In this document: piece by piece, positions 33,255 through 41,548 of the stretch | Numbering within the stretch: position 1 is the first letter of the stretch | Layout of the letters: each line of letters begins with the position of its first letter | Source of the DNA: JALYZC01 sp963725645 | GTDB lineage: Bacteria; Actinomycetota; Thermoleophilia; Solirubrobacterales; Solirubrobacteraceae | Direction of reading: 5' to 3' | Assembly: GCA_963725645.1 (NCBI GenBank) | Contig: CAVRZD010000004.1 | Location: forward strand, 1 to 64,000 | Length of the DNA: 64,000 nt | Notes under the pieces: model-generated | Told to the model about the DNA's origin: nothing | The model's database searches: none | The model's input: only the letters and a program-made list of their open reading frames with translations | Translations under genes and position numbers: made by a program

Positions 33255-33986
33255 TCAACGCGGTGGTTCGTTTGGGAGCTGGACGTCGATCGTGATCCTC
33301 CCGTAGCCGATCTCGACCAGGCCCAGCTCGAACGGCAGCGCGCGGCGCAGCTCGTCGAGCAGCGGCACGGGAGCGTTGAGCTTGAGGTCGACCAGCGCGC
33401 GGTTGCCCTCGAACCCGCGCACGTAGACGTCCTCGGTCTGCGGGAGCTGCGCGAGCGCCTGCTCGACGGTCCCGAGCGTCGCGATGTCGGTGAACGGGCC
33501 GATGTTGATGACGATCTGGCCCTCGAACTGGCGACCGCTCGCGAGCGGGGCGTGCGGCGGCGGCGCCGGCGCCGCAGGCGGCGGCGGCACGGGCAGTGTG
33601 GGCAGCGTGGGCGGCGGCGGTCCCCGGCGCAACGCACGCTCGTATTCCTCGACCAGCGCCGTGGCCGAGCGCTGGAGCTCCTCGCGAAGGCGCTGGAACT
33701 CGTCGATCTGGCCGCCGATCGCGGCCACGCCCGCGGCCGCCTCGTCGACGATGCGAGCGGCCTCGGCACGGGCGTCGGCGACGATCCTTCGCGCCTGCGC
33801 CTCGGCGTCGGCGACGGTGTCCGGCGCCTCCGGCGCCGGCGGCGGAGCGGGGTCGGCGCGCGGAGGGGCCGGCGGGGGTGCCTGCTCCGACGGCCGGCTC
33901 ACCATCGCCAGCTCCCGCTGGAGCTCGCGCAGCTTGCGGTCCATCTCGGCGAGCGAGGACTGGACGTCGCGGCGCTTGATGCCCAC
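33255..33986 (-). CDS. DivIVA-like coiled-coil protein with C-terminal alpha/beta domain
   Basis: The 243-residue frame starts at a GTG (33984-33986) 12 bases after the sucD stop. Residues 1-30 form a short helix (SSLAEMDRKLRELQRELAM). A Pro-rich linker follows, then a long coiled coil (about 65-130) with AEAQARRIVADARAEA of the DivIVA/ATP-synthase-b type. After a second Pro-rich linker comes a beta-alpha-beta domain (QIVINIGPFTDIATLGTVEQ and a later VYVRGFEGNRALVDLKL). DivIVA relatives mark cell poles or septa. Its tie to succinyl-CoA synthetase genes is positional only. Confidence 0.65.
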   Translation of the reverse strand: MGIKRRDVQSSLAEMDRKLRELQRELAMVSRPSEQAPPPAPPRADPAPPPAPEAPDTVADAEAQARRIVADARAEAARIVDEAAAGVAAIGGQIDEFQRLREELQRSATALVEEYERALRRGPPPPTLPTLPVPPPPAAPAPPPHAPLASGRQFEGQIVINIGPFTDIATLGTVEQALAQLPQTEDVYVRGFEGNRALVDLKLNAPVPLLDELRRALPFELGLVEIGYGRITIDVQLPNEPPR

Positions 33987-33997
33987 CTCCGCGAGGT

Positions 33998-34879
33998 TCA
34001 GGCCCGCACGCCGCCGAGGATCTCGACGGCGATCTCGGCGACCTCGGTCGGGGTGCGGCCAACGCGCACGCCGCTCGCCTCGAGCGCCTCGGCCTTCGCC
34101 GCGGCGGTCCCCCTCGAGCCGGAGACGATCGCACCGGCGTGGCCCATGGTCTTGCCGGGCGGGGCGGTGAAGCCGGCGATGTAGCCGACGACCGGCTTGC
34201 TGACGTTCGCGGCGACGTACTCGGCCGTGCGCTCCTCGGCATCGCCGCCGATCTCGCCGCACATGACGATCAGCTCGGTCTCGGGGTCCTGGTCGTAGAG
34301 CGCGATCACGTCGACGAAGTCCGATCCCACGATCGGGTCGCCGCCGATGCCGACGATCGACGAGTTGCCGAACCCGCGCTGGGCGATCTCGTAGCCGATC
34401 TGGTAGGTCAGCGTGCCCGAGCGGGACACCAGGCCGACGTTGCCCTCGGAGAAGAAGGACGCGGGGATGATGCCGACGTTGGCCTTGCCCGGCGAGAGCA
34501 CGCCGGGGCAGTTGGGCCCGACGAGGCGGGTCGGGCCCCGCGCCAGGTGCGCGTGGACCCGCAGCATGTCGTGGGCGGGGATGCCCTCGGTGATGGCGAC
34601 GATCGTCGCGATCCCGGCGTCGGCCGCCTCGAGGATCGAGTCGGCCGCGAAGCGCGGCGGCACGAACACCATCGCGGTGTTCGCGCCCGCCTGGTCGACC
34701 GCCTCGCGCACCGTGTCGAACACCGGCATGCCCTCGACGTCCTGGCCGCCCTTGCCGGGCGTCACCCCGGCCACGAGGTCGGTGCCGTAGGCGCGGTTGT
34801 TCATCCCGTGGAACTGGCCCTCGCGGCCGGTGAGCCCGGTCACGACCAGCCTCGTGTTCGTGTCGACGAGGATGCTCAC
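33998..34879 (-). CDS. sucD: Succinyl-CoA synthetase alpha subunit
   Basis: The 293-residue protein starts at a GTG that overlaps the sucC stop by four bases. The CoA-binding VTGLTGREGQFH (about 14-25), GPNCPGVLSPG (about 120-130), SRSGTLTYQ (about 150-158) and the phosphohistidine segment GHAGAIVSGSRGTA (about 245-258) are all present. With SucC it interconverts succinyl-CoA, ADP or GDP and phosphate with succinate, CoA and NTP in the TCA cycle. In this window it could also receive succinyl-CoA from methylmalonyl-CoA mutase. Confidence 0.95.
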   Translation of the reverse strand: MSILVDTNTRLVVTGLTGREGQFHGMNNRAYGTDLVAGVTPGKGGQDVEGMPVFDTVREAVDQAGANTAMVFVPPRFAADSILEAADAGIATIVAITEGIPAHDMLRVHAHLARGPTRLVGPNCPGVLSPGKANVGIIPASFFSEGNVGLVSRSGTLTYQIGYEIAQRGFGNSSIVGIGGDPIVGSDFVDVIALYDQDPETELIVMCGEIGGDAEERTAEYVAANVSKPVVGYIAGFTAPPGKTMGHAGAIVSGSRGTAAAKAEALEASGVRVGRTPTEVAEIAVEILGGVRA

Positions 34880-36015
34880 CCGGCCAGCTCCACGACCTTC
34901 GCGGCGGCGCCGTCCATCGTCTCCTCGACGTGGACGTTGGGCAGGGCGGCGTCGGCGAGCAGCGCCCGGCCCTCCTCCTCGTTGGTGCCGTTGAGCCGCA
35001 CGACGAAGGGGACGTTGACATCGATCTGGCCGAAGGCCTCGATCAGGCCGCGCGCGACCTCGTCGCAGCGCGTGATGCCGCCGAAGATGTTGAAGAGGAC
35101 CGCCTTGACCTTCTCGTCGGACAGGATGACCTCGACCGCCGAGACGATCGCCTCGGCCTTCGAGCCGCCGCCGGCGTCGAGGAAGTTGGCCGGCGCGCCG
35201 CCCGCCTGCGCGACGACGTCGAGGGTGGACATCACCAGGCCGGCGCCGTTGCCGAGGATGCCGATGTTGCCGTCGAGCTTGACGTAGATGAGGCCGCGCT
35301 CCTTGGCCATCCGCTCCTGGGGGTCCTCCGCCGACGGGTTGCGCAGCTCGGCGTTGTCGGGGTGGCGGAAGAGCGAGTTGCCGTCCAGCGTGACCTTGGC
35401 GTCGAGCGCGCGGACCTGGCGCTCGCCGGTCACGATCAGCGGATTGACCTCGACGAGCATCGCCTCCTCGTCGATGAAGGCGTCGTACAGGCGCTTGAGC
35501 AGCGCGCCGACCGGGCGCACGACGTCGGCGTCGACGCCGGCCTCGAAGGCCAGGCGCCGCCCGTGGAAGTCCTGGAAGCCCAGCAGCGGGTCGACGTGGA
35601 GGCGGGCGATCGCGTCGGGGTCCTCGTCGGCCACCTCCTCGATGTCCATCCCACCCTGGGTCGAGAGCATCACGAGCGGCGCCTTGGCCGAGCGGTCGAA
35701 GACGATCGAGGCGTAGTACTCGGCCGCGATGTCCGAGGCCTCCTCGATCCACAGCTCGTGGACGATGTGCCCGCGGATGTCCATGCCCAGGATCGCCTTG
35801 GCGTGCGCCTCGGCCTCCTCGGCGTTGTGCGCGACCTTGATGCCGCCGGCCTTGCCGCGGCCGCCGATCTGCACCTGCGCCTTGACGACGCAGGGATAGC
35901 CGATCGCCTCGGCGGACTCGACCGCCTCCTCGACGCTCGTGGCCGCCTTGCCCTCGGGGACGGGGACGTCGTGGCGGGCGAAGAGCAGCTTGCCCTGGTA
36001 CTCCAGGAGGTCCAT
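34876..36015 (-). CDS. sucC: Succinyl-CoA synthetase beta subunit
   Basis: The 379-residue protein begins MDLLEYQGKLLFARHDVPVP, the typical N-terminus. The ATP-grasp part contains VVKAQVQIGGRGKAGGI (about 43-59) and the metal-site VEVNPLIVTG (about 198-207). The C-terminal CoA-ligase domain has LDAGGGSKAEAI and NIFGGITRCDEVA (about 320-332). The gene leads the sucC-sucD transcript, with the divergent HAD-like gene starting 81 bases away. Confidence 0.95.
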   Translation of the reverse strand: MDLLEYQGKLLFARHDVPVPEGKAATSVEEAVESAEAIGYPCVVKAQVQIGGRGKAGGIKVAHNAEEAEAHAKAILGMDIRGHIVHELWIEEASDIAAEYYASIVFDRSAKAPLVMLSTQGGMDIEEVADEDPDAIARLHVDPLLGFQDFHGRRLAFEAGVDADVVRPVGALLKRLYDAFIDEEAMLVEVNPLIVTGERQVRALDAKVTLDGNSLFRHPDNAELRNPSAEDPQERMAKERGLIYVKLDGNIGILGNGAGLVMSTLDVVAQAGGAPANFLDAGGGSKAEAIVSAVEVILSDEKVKAVLFNIFGGITRCDEVARGLIEAFGQIDVNVPFVVRLNGTNEEEGRALLADAALPNVHVEETMDGAAAKVVELAG

Positions 36016-36096
36016 GGGGGGCGGGGATGCTAGTACGCCGGACGCATCGACCGCACCGCGCCGAACCAGGCCACAAGGGCATAATGCCCGCTCCCC

Positions 36097-36777
36097 ATGG
36101 CGCTGCCCAAGGACATCAAGTGGGTCACGTTCGACGTGTACGGCACCCTGATCGACTGGGAGACCGGGGCGTACGACGCGTTCGAGGCGGAGGCCAAGCG
36201 CGACGGCTTCACGATCGAGCGCGATCAGATCGTCGACATGTTCCAGGAGATCCAGCAGGAGATCCAGGCCGGCTCCTACGAGCTCTACGCGGAGGTGCTG
36301 CGCCGCACGGCGGTGCGCATCGCCAAGGACCTGGGTTGGCCGCTGGAGCCCTCGCGCTCGGGGTTCCTGCCCGACTCGGTCCAGCGCTGGAAGCCGTTCA
36401 AGGAGACCAACGCCCAGCTCGACCGCTTCGCCAAGAAGTTCAACATCGGGCTGGTCTCGAACATCGACGACAAGCTGCTGGGCCAGACCCGCCGGCACTT
36501 TCGCACCGACTTCGACCTCGTCGTGACGGCGCAGCAGGTGCGCTCCTACAAGCCCGATCCGGCGCATTTCAAGGAGGCCGCGCGCCGCATCGGAGGCAAG
36601 AAGGGCTGGGTGCACGTCGCCGAGAGCTACTACTACGACGTCGAGCCCTGCCTGAAGGCGCGGATCCCCGTCATCTGGGTGAACCGGCGCAAGCAGAAGC
36701 TCGAGTCCGGCCAGAAACCGCCGACCGCCGAGGTCCCCAACCTCCGCGAGGCGGCCAAGCTGCTCAAGGCTCTGTAG
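36097..36777 (+). CDS. HAD-superfamily hydrolase, haloacid dehalogenase type II-like
   Basis: The 226-residue protein has FDVYGTLIDW (about 12-21) with the nucleophile Asp, VSNIDDKLL (about 115-123), Lys in YKPDPAHFKEA (about 149-159) and the acidic VAESYYYDVEPC. The Tyr after the nucleophile and the cap composition match the L-2-haloacid dehalogenase branch, but many such proteins are general phosphatases. The final acidic motif has His-Val-Ala-Glu-Ser in place of the more common Val-(S/G)-Asp, so the substrate is uncertain. Confidence 0.75.
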   Translation: MALPKDIKWVTFDVYGTLIDWETGAYDAFEAEAKRDGFTIERDQIVDMFQEIQQEIQAGSYELYAEVLRRTAVRIAKDLGWPLEPSRSGFLPDSVQRWKPFKETNAQLDRFAKKFNIGLVSNIDDKLLGQTRRHFRTDFDLVVTAQQVRSYKPDPAHFKEAARRIGGKKGWVHVAESYYYDVEPCLKARIPVIWVNRRKQKLESGQKPPTAEVPNLREAAKLLKAL

Positions 36778-36787
36778 GGGCCCTCCG

Positions 36788-37564
36788 ATGCGCGCGGTCG
36801 GCGTGCACGCCGACGTCGTCGTCGTCACGAGCCAGTTCTGGCAGACCACCTGCACCGTCGTGCGCAGCGGCGGCGAGGCGTTCGTGATCGATTCGCCCGT
36901 GCTGCCGGCGGAGCTGGAGGCGCTCCCCGCGCTGGTCGAGCAGGCCGGATTCTCGGTCGCCGGCCTGCTGGCCACGCACGGCGACTGGGACCACCTGCTG
37001 GGCCGCCTCGCGTTCCCGCAGGCCGCCGTGGGCGTCGCGGAGACGACCGCCGCCCGGCTCGCCGCCGAGCCGGGTGCCGCCCAGCGGGAACTGCGGGCGT
37101 TCGACGAGGAGCACTACGTCGAGCGCGAGCGCCCGCTGTCCCTCGGCCAGGTGCAGGCCCTGCCGGTGCCGGGCCACTGCGGTATCGGCGAGCGCGAGCT
37201 CGAGCTGCACCCCGCCGACGGCCACACCGCCGACGGGATGGCCGTGTGGGTGCCCTGGGCGAAGTCCTTGGTCGTTGGCGATTACCTGTCTCCGGTCGAG
37301 ATCCCGATGCTCTCGCCCGGCGGCTCCCGCGACGCCTACCTCGCGACGCTGGCGCGGCTGCGCCCGCTGGTCGAGGCGGCCGACACGATCGTTCCCGGTC
37401 ACGGCCCCCCGCTGGAACGCGAGCGCGCGCTGGCGCTCCTGGCCGAGGACGAGGCCTACCTGCGGGCGCTGGGCGAGCAGGGCGCCGGCGCCTCGCTGCC
37501 GCCGGGCCGGGACACAGCCGAGCAGCGGCGCATCCACGGCGAGAACGCGCGCGCTCTCGCCTAG
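36788..37564 (+). CDS. Metallo-beta-lactamase-fold hydrolase
   Basis: The 258-residue protein has the MBL zinc motif as Thr-His-Gly-Asp-Trp-Asp-His (about 61-67), so the usual first two His positions read His-x-Asp. Later ligands lie in ADGHTADGMAV (about 142-152), VVGDYLSP and PGHGPPL (about 203-209). It follows the HAD gene by 10 bases on the same strand. The family hydrolyses thioesters, lactones and phosphodiesters. No specific substrate is indicated. It converges with the GNAT gene with a four-base overlap of the stops. Confidence 0.8.
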   Translation: MRAVGVHADVVVVTSQFWQTTCTVVRSGGEAFVIDSPVLPAELEALPALVEQAGFSVAGLLATHGDWDHLLGRLAFPQAAVGVAETTAARLAAEPGAAQRELRAFDEEHYVERERPLSLGQVQALPVPGHCGIGERELELHPADGHTADGMAVWVPWAKSLVVGDYLSPVEIPMLSPGGSRDAYLATLARLRPLVEAADTIVPGHGPPLERERALALLAEDEAYLRALGEQGAGASLPPGRDTAEQRRIHGENARALA

Positions 37565-38073
37565 CCCTCGCCGTCCTCGAGTGCGATGCCGAGGAAGAGG
37601 TCGCGGCCGCCGCTCTCGTAGCTCTTTGATCGCTCGCTGAAGCCCATGCGCCGGTACAGCGCGAGCGCGGCCTCGTTGGCCTCGTTGGTGTCCAGCTCGA
37701 CGCGCCGGCAACCACGCTCGCGCGCGCGCTCGAGCGCCAGCAAGACCAGCGCGGCGCCGAGCCCGGCCCCGCGCGCGGCCTCGCGCACGAAGAGGTCCTC
37801 CAGCCAGCAGTCGTCGGCGGCCTTCCACACGGAGTGGCGGTAGCGCAGCTGGCAGACCCCCGCCGCGCCCACAGCTCCGCCGCGGGCCCCGGAGTCGCCC
37901 TGCGCGGTGCCGAGCAGGAACTCCGTGTCGGGCTGGTTGATCAGGCGCTCGACGGAGGCGAGGAACGAATTCGGCGAAGGCCAGTCGTGCCCGTTGTGGT
38001 CGCGGAACTCGACCAACAGCCCGGCGACGACCGCGGCCTCCGCCGGGTCGGCGACCCAGGCGCGTGACGTCAC
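37561..38073 (-). CDS. GNAT-family N-acetyltransferase
   Basis: From a GTG at 38071-38073 the 170-residue protein shows the GNAT core: strand LEDLFVREAARGAGLG with the acetyl-CoA pyrophosphate loop Arg-Gly-Ala-Gly-Leu-Gly (about 100-105), then RVELDTNEANEAALALYRRM and the terminal GF. The acceptor is unknown. It ends overlapping the MBL gene. Confidence 0.8.
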   Translation of the reverse strand: MTSRAWVADPAEAAVVAGLLVEFRDHNGHDWPSPNSFLASVERLINQPDTEFLLGTAQGDSGARGGAVGAAGVCQLRYRHSVWKAADDCWLEDLFVREAARGAGLGAALVLLALERARERGCRRVELDTNEANEAALALYRRMGFSERSKSYESGGRDLFLGIALEDGEG

Positions 38074-38106
38074 GCGCCGGAGGCTATCGGTGAGCGGGCC
38101 GGCGCC

Positions 38107-39228
38107 TCAGCCGGCCGCGGCGCCGGCGTCCGGCCCGTGGCCCTTCGCGGCGATCAACGCGGCGTCGGCGGCGTTGAGGAGGTCCTCGGCGTCCATGCCG
38201 TCCTCGAACTCGGCGCAGCCGCAGCGCACGCCGAGCGGCTCGCCGCGGGGCAGGACCGCTGCCGACCCGACCGCGCGGGTCACGCGCGCGGCCACGCGAT
38301 CCGCGCTTGCGCGATCCGTGGACGGCAGCACGAGCGCGAACTCGTCGCCGCCCCAGCGGAAGCACGCGTCCGGGCCACGCACCGTCTCGCGCAGCGCGCC
38401 GGCGACCTGGCGCAGGCAGCAATCCCCCTCGACGTGGCCGAAGCGGTCGTTGACCGACTTGAAGCCGGCGAGGTCCGCGATCACGATCGCGAACGGCCGG
38501 TCGGCCCGTCGGGCGCCGGCGATCGCGCGCTCCAGGGTTTCGTCGAAGGCCCGGCGGTTGCCCAGCCCGGTCAGCGGGTCCACGCGCGCCTGCGTGCGGG
38601 CCTCGCGTTCGCCGGCGGCCAGGCCGAGCCGCTGGACGCGCACGATCGAGACGAACAGCGCGGCTATACCGCCGAGGGCGATCCACAGCACCAGCTCGGT
38701 CAGCAGGTACGCGGTGTCCCGGCTGTGGAGCGAGTTGTAGAGGATCGGCGCGCACGCGATGGCGATCAGGGCCCCGATGTAGGGCACCAGCCGCCGTGGC
38801 GGATGGACGGCGGCGGTGTAGAGCACCGTGAACACGAACAGCGCCTGGTAGGGGGCGTTCGGACCGCCGAGCCACACGAGCAACGCGAGGTATGCCAGCG
38901 CGAGGTAGGACGAGAGCAGGAGCTCGTTCGGCGTCACCCTCTCCGGCATGCGCGTGAGGCGGTAGACCAGCGCAAGGGTGCCCACCAGGGCCACGCCGAC
39001 GAACAACCACCCGGCGTCGCCGACGTGGTCCGTCGGCGGGGCAACCGGCAGCAGCACGACGACGACGAGCCAGCCGATCAGCCACAGGATCCCGCCGATC
39101 CGCTTCGCCGTCTTGAGGTCGGCCGTCGCGTAGAAGTCGCGCGCCGGCAGCGACCAGGCAAGCTTGAGGGCTCGGCGGAGGTCGCGGTCGGCCCCCGCGG
39201 GCCTCGGGTTCCCCTCGACTCGCGTCAT
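38107..39228 (-). CDS. Membrane-bound diguanylate cyclase (GGDEF)
   Basis: The 373-residue protein has about six hydrophobic helices (45-205) of an MHYT/MASE-like sensor region. A short linker leads into the GGDEF domain (215-365). The active-site loop reads Arg-Trp-Gly-Gly-Asp-Glu-Phe (about 293-299). The inhibitory I-site Arg-Gly-Pro-Asp lies exactly five residues before GGDEF. It should therefore make c-di-GMP and be feedback-inhibited. No EAL domain is present. The signal sensed by the membrane part is unknown. Confidence 0.9.
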   Translation of the reverse strand: MTRVEGNPRPAGADRDLRRALKLAWSLPARDFYATADLKTAKRIGGILWLIGWLVVVVLLPVAPPTDHVGDAGWLFVGVALVGTLALVYRLTRMPERVTPNELLLSSYLALAYLALLVWLGGPNAPYQALFVFTVLYTAAVHPPRRLVPYIGALIAIACAPILYNSLHSRDTAYLLTELVLWIALGGIAALFVSIVRVQRLGLAAGEREARTQARVDPLTGLGNRRAFDETLERAIAGARRADRPFAIVIADLAGFKSVNDRFGHVEGDCCLRQVAGALRETVRGPDACFRWGGDEFALVLPSTDRASADRVAARVTRAVGSAAVLPRGEPLGVRCGCAEFEDGMDAEDLLNAADAALIAAKGHGPDAGAAAG

Positions 39229-39256
39229 CCCTGACTGAGCCTCCTCGTGGACGGGC

Positions 39257-41041
39257 CTATGTGATCACGGCGAGCGTATCCCCCGAGGCGACCGACGCCC
39301 CAACGGCGATCGGAAGTTCCGCCACCGTCCCTCCCTTGTGCGCCGTGATCTCGTTTTCCATCTTCATTGCCTCGATGACACAGACGAGTGCGCCCTCGTC
39401 GACCGCGGCGCCCTGCTCGACCGCCACCTTGAGCACCGTGCCCTGGAGTGGCGAGGCTAGCGTGTCCCCGCCTCCACCGCCAGCGGCGGCGGCGCGCTCG
39501 CTGCGCCTCGGCTTGCGCGCCGCGCCCATGCCCGCGCCCGGCGGCGCGGCGCCGTTGGCGGCTCCGGCCGCGGGCGGGCCGATGACCTTGACGTCGAAAC
39601 GCCGGCCGGACACCTCCACCGTGTAGTCCTGCTCGAGCTGCGGGACCTCGTCGGCGTCCTCCTCGCCCGGCTTCTCCGGCTTGGCGAACGCGAGCTGCTT
39701 GAGCCACTTGCGGTCCTCGACGAGGTCGCGGCACGTCTCGCCGCGGACCCACTGCTCGGTCGCCAGCAGGGCCTGGTGGAACGGGATCAGCGTCCGTAGC
39801 TCGGTGATCTCGTACTCGTCGAGGGCGCGGAGCATGCGCCGCGTGGCCGCCTCGCGATCGAGGTCCCAGACGATCAGCTTGGCGACCATCGGGTCGTACA
39901 TCGGCGTGATCTCCGAGCCCGCCGCGACCCCGGAGTCCACGCGCACGCCGGGGCCGGCCGGCTCGCGGTAGGCCCCGACGCGCCCCGGGGCGGGGGCGAA
40001 GTTCTTGGCGGCGTCCTCGGCGTTGATGCGGCACTCGATCGCGTGGCCGCGCAGGACGACCTCCTCCTGCGATAGGGACAGGGGCTCGCCCGCGGCGATT
40101 CGCACCTGCTCGCGCACGATGTCGATCCCCGTCGTCATCTCGGTCACGCAGTGCTCGACCTGCACGCGCGTGTTCATCTCGAGGAAGTAGTACTCGCCGT
40201 CGGCCAGCAGGCCCTCGATCGTGCCGGCCGAGCGGTAGTCCACGGCGAGGGCCGCGTCGACCGCGATCTGACCGATCCGGGCGCGCAGCTCGTCGTCGAC
40301 CGCCGGAGCGGGGGATTCCTCGATCAGCTTCTGGTGGCGGCGCTGCACGGAGCAGTCGCGCTCGCCGAGATGGATCGCGTTGCCCTCGCTGTCGGCGAGC
40401 ACCTGCACCTCGACGTGCCGCGGGTCGGGCAGGTAGCGCTCCAGGTACACGGTGGCATCGGAGAAGAACTTCTCCCCCTCGCGCGCGGCGCCCTCGAAGG
40501 CCTCCTCGAGCTCGTCGGCGGTCAGCGCCACGCGGAAGCCCTTGCCGCCGCCGCCGCCCGCCGCCTTGACGGCGATCGGGTAGCCGATGCCCGCGTCGAT
40601 GACCTTGCGTGCGTCCTCCACGCTCGCGACCGGCTCCGTGGTGCCCGGAACGATCGGTACCCCCGCGGCGGACATCAGCTCGCGCGCCCGCGTCTTGGAT
40701 CCCATCGCGTCGATCGCGTCCGCCGGCGGGCCGATGAACACGATCCCGGCCCCCTCGCAGGCACGCGCGAACGGCGCGTTCTCGGCCAGGAACCCGTAGC
40801 CGGGGTGGATCGCCTCGACGCCGGCCTGCGCGGCCACCTCGAGGATCTTGTCCACGTTGAGGTAGGACTCGGCGGCCGGCCCCGGCCCGAGCAGGTAGGC
40901 CTCCTCCGCGCGCTGCACGTGCAGGGCGTCGCGGTCGAGCTCCGAGTAGACGGCGACGCCCGCCACGCCCAGCTCCTCCAGGGCGCGGAGCACGCGCACG
41001 GCGATCTCCCCGCGGTTGGCGACCAGGACCTTGGTGAACAT
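39257..41041 (-). CDS. Acyl-CoA carboxylase alpha subunit (biotin carboxylase plus BCCP)
   Basis: The 594-residue protein starts MFTKVLVANRGEIAVRVLRA. The biotin carboxylase part has the ATP-grasp glycine loop KAAGGGGGKGFR (about 160-171), EMNTRVQVEHCVTE (about 285-298) and the C-domain RINAEDAAKNFAP. A linker at about 470-520 leads to a biotinyl domain with the biotinylated lysine in VIEAMKMENEI (about 560). It transfers carboxylate to biotin for acetyl- or propionyl-CoA carboxylase. Beta and epsilon subunit genes are at 52343 and 49474 in the window, so the complex is scattered. Confidence 0.92.
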   Translation of the reverse strand: MFTKVLVANRGEIAVRVLRALEELGVAGVAVYSELDRDALHVQRAEEAYLLGPGPAAESYLNVDKILEVAAQAGVEAIHPGYGFLAENAPFARACEGAGIVFIGPPADAIDAMGSKTRARELMSAAGVPIVPGTTEPVASVEDARKVIDAGIGYPIAVKAAGGGGGKGFRVALTADELEEAFEGAAREGEKFFSDATVYLERYLPDPRHVEVQVLADSEGNAIHLGERDCSVQRRHQKLIEESPAPAVDDELRARIGQIAVDAALAVDYRSAGTIEGLLADGEYYFLEMNTRVQVEHCVTEMTTGIDIVREQVRIAAGEPLSLSQEEVVLRGHAIECRINAEDAAKNFAPAPGRVGAYREPAGPGVRVDSGVAAGSEITPMYDPMVAKLIVWDLDREAATRRMLRALDEYEITELRTLIPFHQALLATEQWVRGETCRDLVEDRKWLKQLAFAKPEKPGEEDADEVPQLEQDYTVEVSGRRFDVKVIGPPAAGAANGAAPPGAGMGAARKPRRSERAAAAGGGGGDTLASPLQGTVLKVAVEQGAAVDEGALVCVIEAMKMENEITAHKGGTVAELPIAVGASVASGDTLAVIT

Positions 41042-41119
41042 GGGCCGCGGCATGGTAGCCGAGCGCGGGTGCGCCGAGGACGGGCGCGGCACCCGCCGCG
41101 CCCGGTAGAGTGGCACGTG

Positions 41120-41476
41120 ATGCCGACCTCGCTCGTGGGAACCCTCAGCGCCGCGGTGACCGCACCGTTCAGCCTGCTGCGCGCCCTGGCCGACCTCCCG
41201 CGCATGCTGGAGGAGCAGGCGCGCCGAGGCGACGAGCTGCTGCGGGCGTCCCAGGAGCAGCTCGCGCTTCTGCGCGAGCAGGCCGAGGCCATGCTGGTCC
41301 AGATGCGCGAGGTCGGCGAGCTCGCGGCCGCCCTGCGTGCCGCGCTCGCCGAGCTCGAGCGCGTCAACGACCAGCTCGCCCGGATCGTGGCCGAGGCCGA
41401 GGCCGCCCCGCGTAGAGGCGAGCGCTTCGGCGCCTTCTTCCGCCGCGGCCAGCGCCAGGCCGGCGAGACCGCCTAG
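41120..41476 (+). CDS. Small coiled-coil protein
   Basis: The 118-residue protein is almost entirely helical, with heptad-like leucines (LLRASQEQLALLREQAEAML, about 40-59, and LRAALAELERVNDQLARIV, about 72-90) and a basic C-terminus (FFRRGQRQ). No domain is recognised. The start ATG at 41120 is divergent from the carboxylase alpha gene with 78 bases between starts. It could be a cytoskeletal or scaffold-type protein; this is open. Confidence 0.6.
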   Translation: MPTSLVGTLSAAVTAPFSLLRALADLPRMLEEQARRGDELLRASQEQLALLREQAEAMLVQMREVGELAAALRAALAELERVNDQLARIVAEAEAAPRRGERFGAFFRRGQRQAGETA

Positions 41477-41548
41477 CCCGGGCTTGCTCCGGCTCACGTC
41501 GCTCGGTTACCTTCCCCGCCGCGCGACGGCCTCGCCGACGGCGCGTCC

